In this document: positions 1 to 8,743 of the stretch, piece after piece
Numbering within the stretch: position 1 is the stretch's first letter
Layout: each line of letters opens with the position of its first letter
Source: Kiritimatiellia bacterium
GTDB lineage: Bacteria; Verrucomicrobiota; Kiritimatiellia; UBA8416; JADHWI01
Direction of reading: 5' to 3'
NCBI GenBank assembly: GCA_016783565.1
Contig: JADHWI010000009.1
Span: 1 to 60,538, forward strand
Length of the DNA: 60,538 nucleotides
Position numbers and translations under genes: made by a program
The notes under the pieces: generated by a model
The model's database searches: none
Told to the model about the DNA's origin: nothing
Seen by the model: only the letters and a program-made list of their open reading frames with translations

Positions 1-120
1 GCGGATGAGGGAGCGAGTGCGTACGAAGAACGCTTCAAGGCCAATCGCCTACGAGCGTGCCAAGAGACGGCTAAACAGTTCGGCTACAAGCTGTTGCCGA
101 TGGAGGAGGCTGCGGCATGA
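1..120 (+). CDS. C-terminal end of an unidentified protein (5' truncated)
   Basis: The window opens inside a reading frame that starts with codon 1 at base 1 and runs 39 residues to a TGA at 118-120. It is rich in Arg, Lys, Glu and Ala and ends YKLLPMEEAAA. The pattern of a Tyr-Glu pair, a run of basic residues and a closing 'G-Y-K-L-L-P' stretch is reminiscent of the tails of some transposases, but this is only an impression; the catalytic part lies outside the window. An ATG shares the last A of the stop codon (TGATG at 118-122) and opens a 28-codon frame to 206 that I cannot support as a gene. Confidence 0.45.
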   Translation, partial: ADEGASAYEERFKANRLRACQETAKQFGYKLLPMEEAAA

Positions 121-194
121 TGAAAGAGTCTCAGACAAGAGGCGGACGTTCCCGAAACGAGTCCGGGATCGTAGACAAGAGACAAAAACTCCCT

Positions 195-217
195 CCGTTC
201 CCCTGAACGGGGAATAG
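195..217 (+). terminator. Small hairpin, possible terminator of the truncated gene
   Basis: CCGTTC (195-200) pairs with GAACGG (205-210) around a CCCT loop, and a pyrimidine-rich stretch ending CTCCTTTCTT follows. The stem is only six pairs and the T-run is interrupted, so termination is plausible, not certain. Confidence 0.3.
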
Positions 218-309
218 TCTCCTTTCTTGAGGTCCGTATACCCTCTCAGCATGCGTCAATGATCCAATCTGACGCTTGATACCAAAACAACTTATGTTAC
301 GATTACGCC

Positions 310-789
310 ATGAAGAAGAGCGTATATATCGAAACGACGGTTGTTAGCTACCTGACAGCGCGCCCGAGCAGAGATGTTGTAATTGCTGGCCATCAGGAAG
401 CCACCCGTGAGCTATGGCCAAAGCTGGGCGATAAATACGACGCTTTCGTCTCAGTGCTAGTACAAAAGGAGGCCGGAGGCGGGGATGCAGACCAAGCGGA
501 AAAACGATTGGCAGCTCTCGCCGAGTTTGAGGTTCTTGAGACAACTAAAGATGCGCTATCTTTGGCGCAACACATTCTTGAAGGAAGTGGAATTCCCGAG
601 GGGTATGCCGATGATGCTCTCCATATCGCCATAGCCACCGTTCATGGAGTGGAAAGCATCGTAACATGGAACTTTGCACATATGAATAACCCATTCACAC
701 GACAGAGAATCAGGCAGCTTGTCGAGGCAAAAGGCTACATATGTCCCGAACTATGCTCGCCTGATGAATTACTGGAGTCAGAGCAATGA
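310..789 (+). CDS. PIN-domain toxin, VapC family (type II toxin-antitoxin)
   Basis: A 159-residue protein with the PIN-fold layout: a first strand VYIETT with acidic Glu8 where most PIN proteins have Asp, a second acidic Glu54, the DDALHIA block with Asp101/Asp102, and TWNF near residue 119, where Asn121 stands in for the last Asp. PIN toxins are Mg-dependent ribonucleases, typically cutting tRNA or rRNA. The YIETT start and the Asn variant mark a PIN subfamily usually encoded just upstream of a short antitoxin. That is seen here: the next start codon overlaps this stop (ATGA at 786-789). No clear Shine-Dalgarno sequence precedes the start. The family assignment is firm; actual toxicity is inference. 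Confidence 0.85.
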   Translation: MKKSVYIETTVVSYLTARPSRDVVIAGHQEATRELWPKLGDKYDAFVSVLVQKEAGGGDADQAEKRLAALAEFEVLETTKDALSLAQHILEGSGIPEGYADDALHIAIATVHGVESIVTWNFAHMNNPFTRQRIRQLVEAKGYICPELCSPDELLESEQ

Positions 790-968
790 GAGATCCCATC
801 GTCGAGGAAGTCAGGAATCGCCGAGTTGAACACTGCAAAAAGTTTGGCAACGACTTGGCCGCCATCTATGCAGACCTAAAGTCCACGGAGGCGGATCTTG
901 GCGGCACGATAGTTAAGCGCCCTGCACGCCACCTAGAAAAGGAACGAAAGGTTTTCGCCACAGGCTGA
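786..968 (+). CDS. Short antitoxin-like partner of the PIN toxin
   Basis: A 60-residue, highly charged protein beginning MRDPIVEEVRNRRVEHCKKF and continuing with the NDLAAIYADL helix. In known pairs of this PIN subfamily the downstream partner starts with the same 'DPIVEEVR' type of sequence and is annotated as hypothetical or antitoxin. It overlaps the toxin stop by four bases, so translation is probably coupled. The toxin-first order is the reverse of classic vapBC. No DNA-binding motif is visible, so autoregulation by this protein alone is uncertain. The C-terminal 20 residues are basic. Confidence 0.7.
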   Translation: MRDPIVEEVRNRRVEHCKKFGNDLAAIYADLKSTEADLGGTIVKRPARHLEKERKVFATG

Positions 969-1250
969 CGCCGAAGAACGCCACTGTTGTAGAATGTCAA
1001 CAGGAACCGAGTGCAACGATGTACTTAAAAGAAACCTACACCCCACAAAAACACGCCACCCAAAATTTACATAGGCCTCAAAACGCTTACCCCCGAAATT
1101 TTCTGCAGCCAAATAACCGTGGCCCGGCGACAAACAACCGGATACTTTCCCAAAAGTACCTGGATGACTAGTGAGTCAGGTCTGAGAGCTTCTTTGAATA
1201 TTGCATCAACCGATAGGTCACCACGCAGGGCTTCTGCGGCGCCTGTTTCT

Positions 1251-1895
1251 TTACCCCAGGTCGGTCATGCTGAAATGTGACAGGTCAGCAAGCACAATAT
1301 CCGCATGCGACAGGTTCTGCTTGGGCGCCCCCGGTCGGGCCAAACCCACGCATTTCATGCCAGCTGCTTTGCCCGCACTAATGCCGGCAAGCGAATCCTC
1401 GAAGACCACGCAGTGCTCCGGTGCCACGCTCAACATTTCTGCGGCTTTCAGAAAACAAGTCGGATTGGGTTTTCCGGGAGAATAATCCTCCGCACCAAGA
1501 CAGAACGCCAGCACTGCACGTACGCCAAGAAGGTCCACGGCTGTCTCAACATCCGCACGTGGAGACCCCGACACAATACAAACAGGAAGCTTGCGCGCGA
1601 GCTGGTGAAACAACTCAAGAGATCCCTTGATCACCACGTCACGTTCCTGCCTGAGTTCACGCATCCTCACGGACAACTCGTCCGCCATTTCTTCACGGGT
1701 AAGGCGAAGCGAACCATACGTCCTGCGTAGTGCCTCAAACACATCCAACCAGGACTTGCCATAGACAATGTCCATTATCTGATCATGCGCCACCTCGTAC
1801 CCCCACTCGCGCAACAACACTTCCGTTGCTTCAACCCAGAGTATTTCTGTATCCAGCAACGTTCCGTCCAAATCAAATATACACGCTTCAATCAT
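1251..1895 (-). CDS. HAD-superfamily hydrolase, beta-phosphoglucomutase-like
   Basis: A 214-residue haloacid dehalogenase-type phosphatase. Motif I is FDLDGTLLDTE (Asp8 nucleophile, Asp10 acid/base), motif II is VSGSPR near residue 108, motif III is the Lys of SPGKPNP near 143, and motif IV is VFEDSLAG near 164. A helical cap lies between motifs I and II (residues about 15-90), giving subclass IA variant 3, as in beta-phosphoglucomutase, phosphoglycolate phosphatase and small sugar-phosphate phosphatases. Substrate cannot be told from sequence. The gene stands alone on the minus strand between the toxin-antitoxin pair and the alpha/beta hydrolase, with about 280-300 bases of apparently non-coding DNA on each side in which I see no gene. 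Confidence 0.85.
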   Translation of the reverse strand: MIEACIFDLDGTLLDTEILWVEATEVLLREWGYEVAHDQIMDIVYGKSWLDVFEALRRTYGSLRLTREEMADELSVRMRELRQERDVVIKGSLELFHQLARKLPVCIVSGSPRADVETAVDLLGVRAVLAFCLGAEDYSPGKPNPTCFLKAAEMLSVAPEHCVVFEDSLAGISAGKAAGMKCVGLARPGAPKQNLSHADIVLADLSHFSMTDLG

Positions 1896-2164
1896 GCACG
1901 CATCATACCTGGCATCCGCTAACGGTCAAGCCGTCACCACCAGAACAGGCATGAGCGCTGTTACCCTGCGCAAATGCCAGTTGTTAGGCGATAATTGCTA
2001 GTCTTTAGCTCTTTTCTTTCCCCATATAACCCTTAGCGCCTAGGGCCTGACTCCTTTACACGTGGGACAAACATCTTTTTTTGCGTTGTCGCAACACGCT
2101 GGACCTCAGAGTCTTGCGAACAGCGCAGATGACTCCAGAAGGGACACGAATGCGTCAAGTCAAG

Positions 2165-2193
2165 GTAGCGGCGGGCAGTCCCTTGCCCGCCGC
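2165..2193 (+). repeat. GTAG-headed perfect hairpin (REP-like or terminator)
   Basis: GTAG (2165-2168) leads into GCGGCGGGCA (2168-2177), which pairs perfectly over ten bases with TGCCCGCCGC (2184-2193) around a GTCCCT loop. It touches the stop codon of the minus-strand hydrolase gene, so it may end or protect that transcript, though no T-run follows on that strand. The hairpin at 59223-59253 shares its GTAGCG head, GTCCC loop and GCTCA tail but has different stem bases. Confidence 0.55.
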
Positions 2194-3000
2194 TCACTCT
2201 TCGCGCACAAACGCCTTCAACATATCCTGGTACTCGGCATCAGACTCCAGGATACCTTCATTGTGCCCGCCGCGACCTTCGTAAAACACCTTCGGTTCCT
2301 TTGCCCTGGCAAATAATTTCTGCCCCATTTTGAATGGAATCATCTCGTCTTCATGACTGTGCGCAATCAAAACAGGCATGTTTACGCGATCAATCAACGC
2401 ATGGGAGTTATATCGATACCGACAAAGCAACCGGGACGGGAGCAACGGAAACATCCCTGCCGCCATATCGCGGGCAGAGGAGAATGTAGAGTCTAACACA
2501 AGCGCAGCTGCTCCCACTTCAGACGCCAGCCGCACCGCAACTGCACCACCAAGAGATCGACCGTAAATCACAAGATTCTCTACAGGAACCCCACGCTCTT
2601 TAACTAAATACGCCCATGCCGCACGCGCATCCTGGTATGTCCCAATCTCTGTCGGGCTTCCCGTACTGTGACCATATCCACGATAGTCAAAGAGAAACAC
2701 GTTGAACCCCAGACCATGCAACGTGCGTATGACATCCACTCGCGATCCCAGGTCCCCAGCATTGCCATGACAGAACAGAATCGTTTTGGCATTCGGCTCT
2801 TTTGCCAATACATGCCACGCAACCAGAGACTCATTGTCCGCCGTTCGCAGGTCCACCGCTTCAAAATCCAGTCCTACATCAAGCGGCGAAAACGCCATGT
2901 CTTTACCGGGAATGTACACATACGTCTTCTGCCGAAAAACCAACAGCACGCACAATCCCACATAAACAGCCAACGCAATACGAATGACACTCAGAATCAT
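2194..3000 (-). CDS. Membrane-anchored alpha/beta hydrolase (BEM46/ABHD13-like)
   Basis: A 268-residue protein with one N-terminal hydrophobic segment (about residues 5-23), then an alpha/beta-hydrolase domain. It shows the oxyanion strand FCHGNAGDLG (76-85), the nucleophile elbow GRSLGG with Ser149, Asp218 in HEDEMIPF and His246 in GRGGHNEG, a complete catalytic triad. The set of motifs matches the BEM46/ABHD13/YfhR group of small serine hydrolases, whose substrates are mostly unknown (esters or acyl groups are guesses). It lies 49 bases downstream of the Aas fusion gene in the same direction, so a role near membrane lipids is possible. Confidence 0.85.
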   Translation of the reverse strand: MILSVIRIALAVYVGLCVLLVFRQKTYVYIPGKDMAFSPLDVGLDFEAVDLRTADNESLVAWHVLAKEPNAKTILFCHGNAGDLGSRVDVIRTLHGLGFNVFLFDYRGYGHSTGSPTEIGTYQDARAAWAYLVKERGVPVENLVIYGRSLGGAVAVRLASEVGAAALVLDSTFSSARDMAAGMFPLLPSRLLCRYRYNSHALIDRVNMPVLIAHSHEDEMIPFKMGQKLFARAKEPKVFYEGRGGHNEGILESDAEYQDMLKAFVREE

Positions 3001-3049
3001 CCTGACACATCCTTTGTTTCCATGAACGAAAACATCACCTCATCTAATT

Positions 3050-6000
3050 CTACAACGACTCCATCAACTTCGTCACCGTACGCTGAAGCGCTCCGGGGCG
3101 AGCATCCATGATCTCCCGCGCAACCCCACGTATTTTCTGAAGGTCCAACTTTCCCGTACCCAACATCGGAATCTGCTGCACATGAAAATAATTCTTATTC
3201 TTGGGACGCCACAGATTGGGCAACGGACTGTTGCGAATCCGCTCCTGCAAGACCTCAACAGACGGAGCATCGTCATCATACAACACCACAATCTGCTCGC
3301 CCTTTTTCTCATCCGGAACCCCTGTCACGACGACACTGCGACTGTGACCCTCACCGGCCAGGAGCAGTTCCTCAATCGCCGTGTGAGGAACCATCTCACC
3401 ACCGATTTTGCTGAACCGCGACAAACGATCCGTGATAAACACAAACCCATCTTCATCCATGCATGCGATATCCCCGGTTGCGTACCAGCCATTGTCCAAT
3501 GCCTCGGCGTTTAGATCCGGTCGATTCAGGTAACCCAACATCACATTCGGACCCGTCACCATCAACAAGCCCGTATCACCCAGAGGCAGTTCTTCTCCCG
3601 ACCCGGGATCGACAATCTTCATCGTCACACCCGGCAGAGGGCGACCAATGCTCCCATCCCGCTGCCCCATCCACGTGAATGCCCCATCCACAACATCCGG
3701 CACATTAAACGCCGAAACCGGAGAGAGCTCCGTCGTGCCATACCCCTCAAACGGGCGCAGATCAAAACGATCCTCAAACGCATTCGCCACACGCTGGGTC
3801 AATTTCTCACCACCCACATACACCGCACGAAGCGATTGCAAGTCCTCCTTCTTTGCACGCCGAATATACGAAAGAAGAAAAGTCGGCGTTGCCGCAAGAA
3901 AGCTGAGCTTTTCTTCCCGTATCATCTGAATCACACGCTCCGCCTCCAACGGACTGGTATGAAATGCAGATGAAAAACCTACGGCCAGAGGGCACCACAG
4001 CGTCACCGTAAAACCAAAAGAATGAAAAAATGGCAACACCGCACACATCTTGTCTTTAACGCGAAAGCGAAATAACATGGCGGTGCCTTCCACATTTGAA
4101 AGCAGATTATGATGCGAAAGCACCACGCCCTTGGGCTCCGCTGTACTGCCGGAGGAGAAAATGATGGCAGCCGGATCGTCAGGACCTGGAACCGTATGCT
4201 TCGCCAACATGCCTATCGGAGCAAAACGCGCTTTCAACAATGCCGTCACTCGTGCCATCGACGAAATCTCCTTGACCAGGTCCTCCACAAACAGCACACG
4301 ACGCGTACTCGGTTGCACCTCCAACTTCTCCAGGAAAGCGCGCGAACTGATAACTGTCCGCAATTCACATTGATTCATCGCTGATTCAAAGGCACTCTCA
4401 GATGCTGTAAAATTCAGATTAACCGGAACCTTCCCCAGCAGGGTTACCGCAACGTTGACCAATGCACCCGCCACACAACAAGGCATCAGGATGCCCACCC
4501 GGTCTTCATTCTCCGTCTCCCGGTGAAGGACTTCAGACAATGCAATCGACGCCGCCAACGTTCTCCCGAATCGCAGACGCTTCCCAGTCGTATCGCACAG
4601 TGCCTGATGAAACCAGTATCGACGCGCGATCCCCACAAACCGGTGCGCCAAAGTGCGCTTACGGTTCTTCAGCCCGTCGAACCACTGTCCGGACAACAGA
4701 CTAACCTGTTGACGGATCTCAAACGGTGTCACATCACCCGTCATCCTTTTCCCAAATATCACCCAAACGGGATACGGCACTTTTCGCGGAAACGACCACA
4801 ATAATCTCCCGCCATAATAACTGAAGATACTGCCCCACGCCCCGCCGATATAAACAGGAATTACCGGAACATCGACCCCTTTTATGATCCGCTCAACCCC
4901 TCCCTTAAAAGCACCCAGCGTCCCATTACGCGTGACGCCCCCTTCCGCAAATATACACACAATATACCCATCCGTGAGAGCCTTGCGTGCCTTATCCAGC
5001 GAGGCGACAAGCTCCCGCGGGGGATCGTTGGACGCAACAGGGATCACGCGCATCAGACGAAACAACCATCGTGCAGGACGCCAGGACGCAATATCGCGCG
5101 CCATAACAAATCGTATGCGCCGCTGCTGTGTCGCTGCAATCAATAGCGCATCCACCCACGACACGTGATTCGACACAAGGACCGCACCACCCTCAATAGG
5201 CACGTTTTCCAAACCCTGCGTGCGGATCCGGTAAAACATACGCGTAATCATCAGAACAACAAAACGCGTGAGGAAATCAGGCAGCATCCACACCGTCACC
5301 ACCACCAGAACCGCAGTTAAGACGGCCAGAATCAGAAAACTACCCGCCGGATCCAATCCAGACACCGTGGAGAACAGCATGATGGTCGCCGCAGACAGCG
5401 CGACCCCCACAAAACTCAGAAAGTTCGCACAGGCAAGGATTTCACCACGACGTTGAGCAGGACTGCGATACTGGATGAACGCGTTCAAAGGCACAATAAA
5501 AAGTCCCGAATTCACCCCCATCAAAAACGCCAACGTACGCGTGGTCCTCAGAGTGGGCGACACAATGAAGAAAGCCGCACAACACAAGGCCAACCCGGCC
5601 GCGCCGATCGGCACAATTCCAAACTCCACATTACGCCCGGACAGTTTGCCGGCCAGCAAGGCCCCCATCCCGATACCCAGCGCCGCCACAGGAAACAACA
5701 ATCCGCTACTGTACCAATCCAACCCCAACACTTCCTGGCCATACAACAGAATATTCTGCTGCAAAAACGCGCCAAGATACGTGAAGTAAGCAGACCCAAT
5801 AATTGCGGCCAACAGATAGCCATCAGATGAAACCGTTTTAACGGTCCGAAAAATCTCAACAATAAACAACGGATTGTACCGTTTCGCCCCCCCGCCCGCT
5901 GGCGTGCGAGGTATCCGCAGACTCGCGAACCATCCCACCACGGCCAGACCCACGCAGATCAACCCCATCTGAACAAAACCGTCCCGAAAAATCTCACGCA

Positions 6001-6490
6001 ACACAAAGGGCGTAATAAACGTACCAATAATAATGGCCAGATACGTGCCGCCCACCAACCAGCCGTTGGCACGCGAGAGTTTCTCGCGCGGCACCAATTC
6101 AGGAATAATACCATATTTCGACGGACCAAAAATGGCACTCTGGGTGCTCATCAGAAAGATCGTACCGTAAAGAAACAAACTCTGTCCGGACAGAATGGCC
6201 GCGCAACCCAGCAACATGACCACAGCTTCCAACCCCTTGGAAAACACAATAACCGAGCGTTTGCTAACCGAGTCCGCTAACACTCCGGCCCATTGGGAGA
6301 AAAGAAGAAATGGTAACACGAATACAGTCGTACACGTTGCGATAACAGCATCCTTACTGGCATCGCCCATCAAACCCACGATAAAAAAGAAAACCAACCA
6401 CCGAAAGGCATTGTCATTCAACGCACCCAAAAACTGCGTTGCATTCAACCACCCAAACGGATGCGACCGCTCATGACTTTGTCCACCCAT
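3050..6490 (-). CDS. aas: LplT-PlsC-acyl-ACP synthetase fusion (Aas-type lysophospholipid recycling enzyme)
   Basis: A 1146-residue three-part protein. Residues about 10-410 are a 12-helix MFS transporter like LplT, the lysophospholipid flippase. Residues about 420-620 form a PlsC/LPLAT acyltransferase with the H-x4-D motif (His442, Asp447) and FAEGG (514-518). Residues about 640-1140 form an AMP-binding acyl-activating domain with the P-loop FSSGSTAEPKG (778-788), a YGTTE block and a TGD. Together these import 2-acyl-lysophospholipid, activate fatty acid on acyl carrier protein and reacylate. In E. coli LplT and Aas are separate proteins; here they are one chain. The start at 6490 agrees with a promoter 25-50 bases upstream. 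The hydrolase gene downstream is probably cotranscribed. Confidence 0.92.
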   Translation of the reverse strand: MGGQSHERSHPFGWLNATQFLGALNDNAFRWLVFFFIVGLMGDASKDAVIATCTTVFVLPFLLFSQWAGVLADSVSKRSVIVFSKGLEAVVMLLGCAAILSGQSLFLYGTIFLMSTQSAIFGPSKYGIIPELVPREKLSRANGWLVGGTYLAIIIGTFITPFVLREIFRDGFVQMGLICVGLAVVGWFASLRIPRTPAGGGAKRYNPLFIVEIFRTVKTVSSDGYLLAAIIGSAYFTYLGAFLQQNILLYGQEVLGLDWYSSGLLFPVAALGIGMGALLAGKLSGRNVEFGIVPIGAAGLALCCAAFFIVSPTLRTTRTLAFLMGVNSGLFIVPLNAFIQYRSPAQRRGEILACANFLSFVGVALSAATIMLFSTVSGLDPAGSFLILAVLTAVLVVVTVWMLPDFLTRFVVLMITRMFYRIRTQGLENVPIEGGAVLVSNHVSWVDALLIAATQQRRIRFVMARDIASWRPARWLFRLMRVIPVASNDPPRELVASLDKARKALTDGYIVCIFAEGGVTRNGTLGAFKGGVERIIKGVDVPVIPVYIGGAWGSIFSYYGGRLLWSFPRKVPYPVWVIFGKRMTGDVTPFEIRQQVSLLSGQWFDGLKNRKRTLAHRFVGIARRYWFHQALCDTTGKRLRFGRTLAASIALSEVLHRETENEDRVGILMPCCVAGALVNVAVTLLGKVPVNLNFTASESAFESAMNQCELRTVISSRAFLEKLEVQPSTRRVLFVEDLVKEISSMARVTALLKARFAPIGMLAKHTVPGPDDPAAIIFSSGSTAEPKGVVLSHHNLLSNVEGTAMLFRFRVKDKMCAVLPFFHSFGFTVTLWCPLAVGFSSAFHTSPLEAERVIQMIREEKLSFLAATPTFLLSYIRRAKKEDLQSLRAVYVGGEKLTQRVANAFEDRFDLRPFEGYGTTELSPVSAFNVPDVVDGAFTWMGQRDGSIGRPLPGVTMKIVDPGSGEELPLGDTGLLMVTGPNVMLGYLNRPDLNAEALDNGWYATGDIACMDEDGFVFITDRLSRFSKIGGEMVPHTAIEELLLAGEGHSRSVVVTGVPDEKKGEQIVVLYDDDAPSVEVLQERIRNSPLPNLWRPKNKNYFHVQQIPMLGTGKLDLQKIRGVAREIMDARPGALQRTVTKLMESL

Positions 6491-6512
6491 AGCATCCCCT
6501 TTCTGGTCGCGA

Positions 6513-6541
6513 TACTAGCGACGAACTCCCCATTGGTCAAA
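6513..6541 (-). promoter_or_regulatory. Sigma-70-type promoter for the aas operon
   Basis: On the minus strand TTGACC (6541-6536) is followed after exactly 17 bases by TAGTAT (6518-6513), 23 bases before the start codon. Five of six bases match the -35 consensus and four of six match the -10 consensus. Transcription would begin roughly at 6506, leaving a short leader. Confidence 0.6.
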
Positions 6542-6569
6542 TACTGAGGCAGTTTGAACTTCCAACACG

Positions 6570-6878
6570 ATGCCAGTTACGCTAAGTATCTTCCGTATGC
6601 ACGCCAGACAAAAGAAACGATCACATCGCGGCTCGCGAAATATGCGGCTCATGCTCTTTTCATTGAGCATCGGCACTTTTACGCTGGCCGGCCTTCTAAT
6701 GCTTCTTGGCTGGCGAACTCATAACCCGGCACTCCTTCACTATGCATGGTATTACATCATTGCCGCAACAGCCTTCTTGAGCCTGCGAGCCTTACTCATC
6801 GAATTGAAACACCGCCGAAAACGCAAGGTGCACAAATACCGTGAGGCAAAGCTCTCCATAAAAACGGAGGAAGCATGA
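6570..6878 (+). CDS. Small two-helix membrane protein, first gene of a secretion-platform-like operon
   Basis: Up to 102 residues; no family recognised. The first 24 residues are strongly basic; two hydrophobic segments follow (about 27-45 and 55-73), then a basic tail rich in Lys and Arg. Start candidates are 6570, 6597 and 6642; none has a good ribosome site, and 6642 would begin directly at the first membrane helix. Its stop overlaps the start of the next gene (ATGA, 6875-6878), so it belongs to the operon with the GspL-like and GspM-like genes. A part in the same membrane complex is inference from position. Confidence 0.6.
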   Translation: MPVTLSIFRMHARQKKRSHRGSRNMRLMLFSLSIGTFTLAGLLMLLGWRTHNPALLHYAWYYIIAATAFLSLRALLIELKHRRKRKVHKYREAKLSIKTEEA

Positions 6879-8233
6879 AACGCGGCACCATTCCCTGGGC
6901 ACGCAGCGTCTACTGCGTCATTGCAGACGGGGAAACACCCATTATTATACGTGCAGGCCGAACCCGTAACGGCATACGATTCGACACCCTTCATAACAAT
7001 GACGACACGTTTCGCTCTGATGTCGCTTCGGGAACCCCGGTCTGCTGCTGCCTGAGCACGCGGCGTAGTTTCTCCCGATGGATTCAAACCCCCTTTGCCC
7101 AGAAAAACAAAGCCCTTCGAGTCCTGCCCACTCTACTGGACATTGAATTACCCTTCGCGCTTGAAGATTGTATATATGAGTGCACCGCCGTAGATCGAGA
7201 TCCATCAGGAAAATTCAAAGGTCTGTTGACCGGGGCCCGCGCGAGCGACATCACAACAGCGCTGAACAGCATGTCTTCCTTGAAGATCAATCCAACCGTA
7301 CTTGATCATGAAGGACTGGCCCTGTGGTCAGAAGCACTGCAAGAGCACCCGGTGTCCAGCCCCGATAATACCGCCCCACGCGCCATCGTATATCTGGGAG
7401 ACAGTGAAATCAGGCTGGTCACAGGACGCGGAGCCAAAATCGCCGGCATTCACGCCATCCGCTCGACTGACCCTGCCACACACATCACCCAATTAATGCG
7501 CAGCAACATCGCAGAAAGCGAGCCAGTCTCATGGCTGTTCGCCGGACCAGGCGTAAACGAACCGAAACGCTGTAATCCCTTACAAACCCAACTGGCAGAA
7601 ACCTTTCCAGGCAGCAGCCATACGGCTTCTGAAAGCGCCACGTTTCTTGCACGCGCCGTGGCTAGACGTGCACTCTCCCATTCTCCCCTACCCTGCAACT
7701 TATTGAGCGGCCCCTTCGAACACCCGCTGTTTGCGCAGCGCCGATACAAAAAACTACTCTCGGCAGCAGCAACTTTTCTGCTGGCCGGACTGATATTAAT
7801 CACGACCGCTGTATCTCGTAATGTCCAACATGCTAACCAGGAACAAAAGCTCGATAGCATATTACGCAAAACCGCAAGCGAATTGGCCGGCTACCCCATA
7901 TTAGCAAAAGGTGACGATGCCTACGACATGACGCAACGTGAAGTTAAAGATCAAATCCAGAGGCTGAAACCCTTTGCTCAATATACAAGCCATAACCTAT
8001 CCGCAGTGCTCCAGGCATTGTTGCCGAAAACAACCACAGCACAATTACAGATCAACGAGCTTCGCCTGTCGGACGACACAATATCCCTCAGCGGAACCGC
8101 ACCTGAATGGAAAGCCCCTGAAGCGTTACTGCAAACCCTTCGTGCTTGCGGGCGACAAACCGAACTCTCCCGCGATAATGCCCGTGACGACGGCACCATC
8201 CCCTTCACCATTCAACAGGAAGGAGCACAATGA
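6875..8233 (+). CDS. GspL/PilM-PilN-like inner-membrane platform protein
   Basis: A 452-residue bitopic protein. Residues 1-285 form a soluble domain with strand-rich, actin-fold-like spacing as in GspL or PilM (for example IVYLGDSEIRL near 171). One transmembrane helix follows at about 294-313, then a region with coiled-coil character and an alpha-beta domain like PilN or the periplasmic part of GspL. In type II secretion and type IV pili this protein couples the cytoplasmic ATPase to the periplasmic ring. Similarity is by architecture, without a diagnostic motif. A strong ribosome site (GGAGGA) precedes the start, which overlaps the upstream stop; the downstream gene also overlaps by four bases. 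No ATPase, pseudopilin or secretin gene is nearby. Confidence 0.6.
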   Translation: MKRGTIPWARSVYCVIADGETPIIIRAGRTRNGIRFDTLHNNDDTFRSDVASGTPVCCCLSTRRSFSRWIQTPFAQKNKALRVLPTLLDIELPFALEDCIYECTAVDRDPSGKFKGLLTGARASDITTALNSMSSLKINPTVLDHEGLALWSEALQEHPVSSPDNTAPRAIVYLGDSEIRLVTGRGAKIAGIHAIRSTDPATHITQLMRSNIAESEPVSWLFAGPGVNEPKRCNPLQTQLAETFPGSSHTASESATFLARAVARRALSHSPLPCNLLSGPFEHPLFAQRRYKKLLSAAATFLLAGLILITTAVSRNVQHANQEQKLDSILRKTASELAGYPILAKGDDAYDMTQREVKDQIQRLKPFAQYTSHNLSAVLQALLPKTTTAQLQINELRLSDDTISLSGTAPEWKAPEALLQTLRACGRQTELSRDNARDDGTIPFTIQQEGAQ

Positions 8234-8724
8234 AGTACGCTCGCTTCATCACTCCTGTGGCCCTGGGCATTGGAATTTCAGTGCTACTCTCCGGCATAAT
8301 ACTCTGCACGGCTACGGTCCGCAGTGCACCACTCGTTCGCGTACGTATGGAATCCAAACGTCAAGACCTGGCACGACTCAAGCAACTCGAACAACGACTG
8401 ATACCCTACCAACAGGCATACGCACAGGCTGAATCCGCTGATGCCGGCAATACGATTCCCATCACCAGCTTGCTTAAGGAATATACATCCCTGAAAGCCG
8501 AAGATATTCGCACGGAGCCAGAAGAACTAAACGACAACTGGCAACGCATACGCACAACCATTTCCTTTAACGAATCTTCAATCCCTGAGATCATGGCTTT
8601 CGTTGACAATGTGACGACAAAACCCATTCCATGGCGGCTGGCCCGGTGCGACATCCGTGCATCCAACCAATCCCCCGGCCATGGACATGTCACCATTCAA
8701 CTGGAACAGTTGCGCAGACCATAA
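8230..8724 (+). CDS. GspM/PilO-like platform protein
   Basis: A 164-residue bitopic protein with a short cytoplasmic N-terminus, one transmembrane helix at about 8-30, a coiled-coil segment (about 38-68, rich in Arg, Gln and Leu) and a small C-terminal alpha-beta domain. This is the layout of GspM and PilO, which pair with GspL/PilN in the periplasm. No family signature is diagnostic, so the call rests on architecture and on its four-base overlap with the GspL-like gene. A ribosome site (GGAAGGAG) precedes the start. It ends 19 bases from the converging recN stop, with no obvious terminator between. Confidence 0.55.
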   Translation: MKYARFITPVALGIGISVLLSGIILCTATVRSAPLVRVRMESKRQDLARLKQLEQRLIPYQQAYAQAESADAGNTIPITSLLKEYTSLKAEDIRTEPEELNDNWQRIRTTISFNESSIPEIMAFVDNVTTKPIPWRLARCDIRASNQSPGHGHVTIQLEQLRRP

Positions 8725-8743
8725 CACTGAGCACATTAAATTT

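Noticed and set aside
120..206. 28-codon frame overlapping the first stop
   Set aside because: Too short and without features; the TGATG overlap could be chance.
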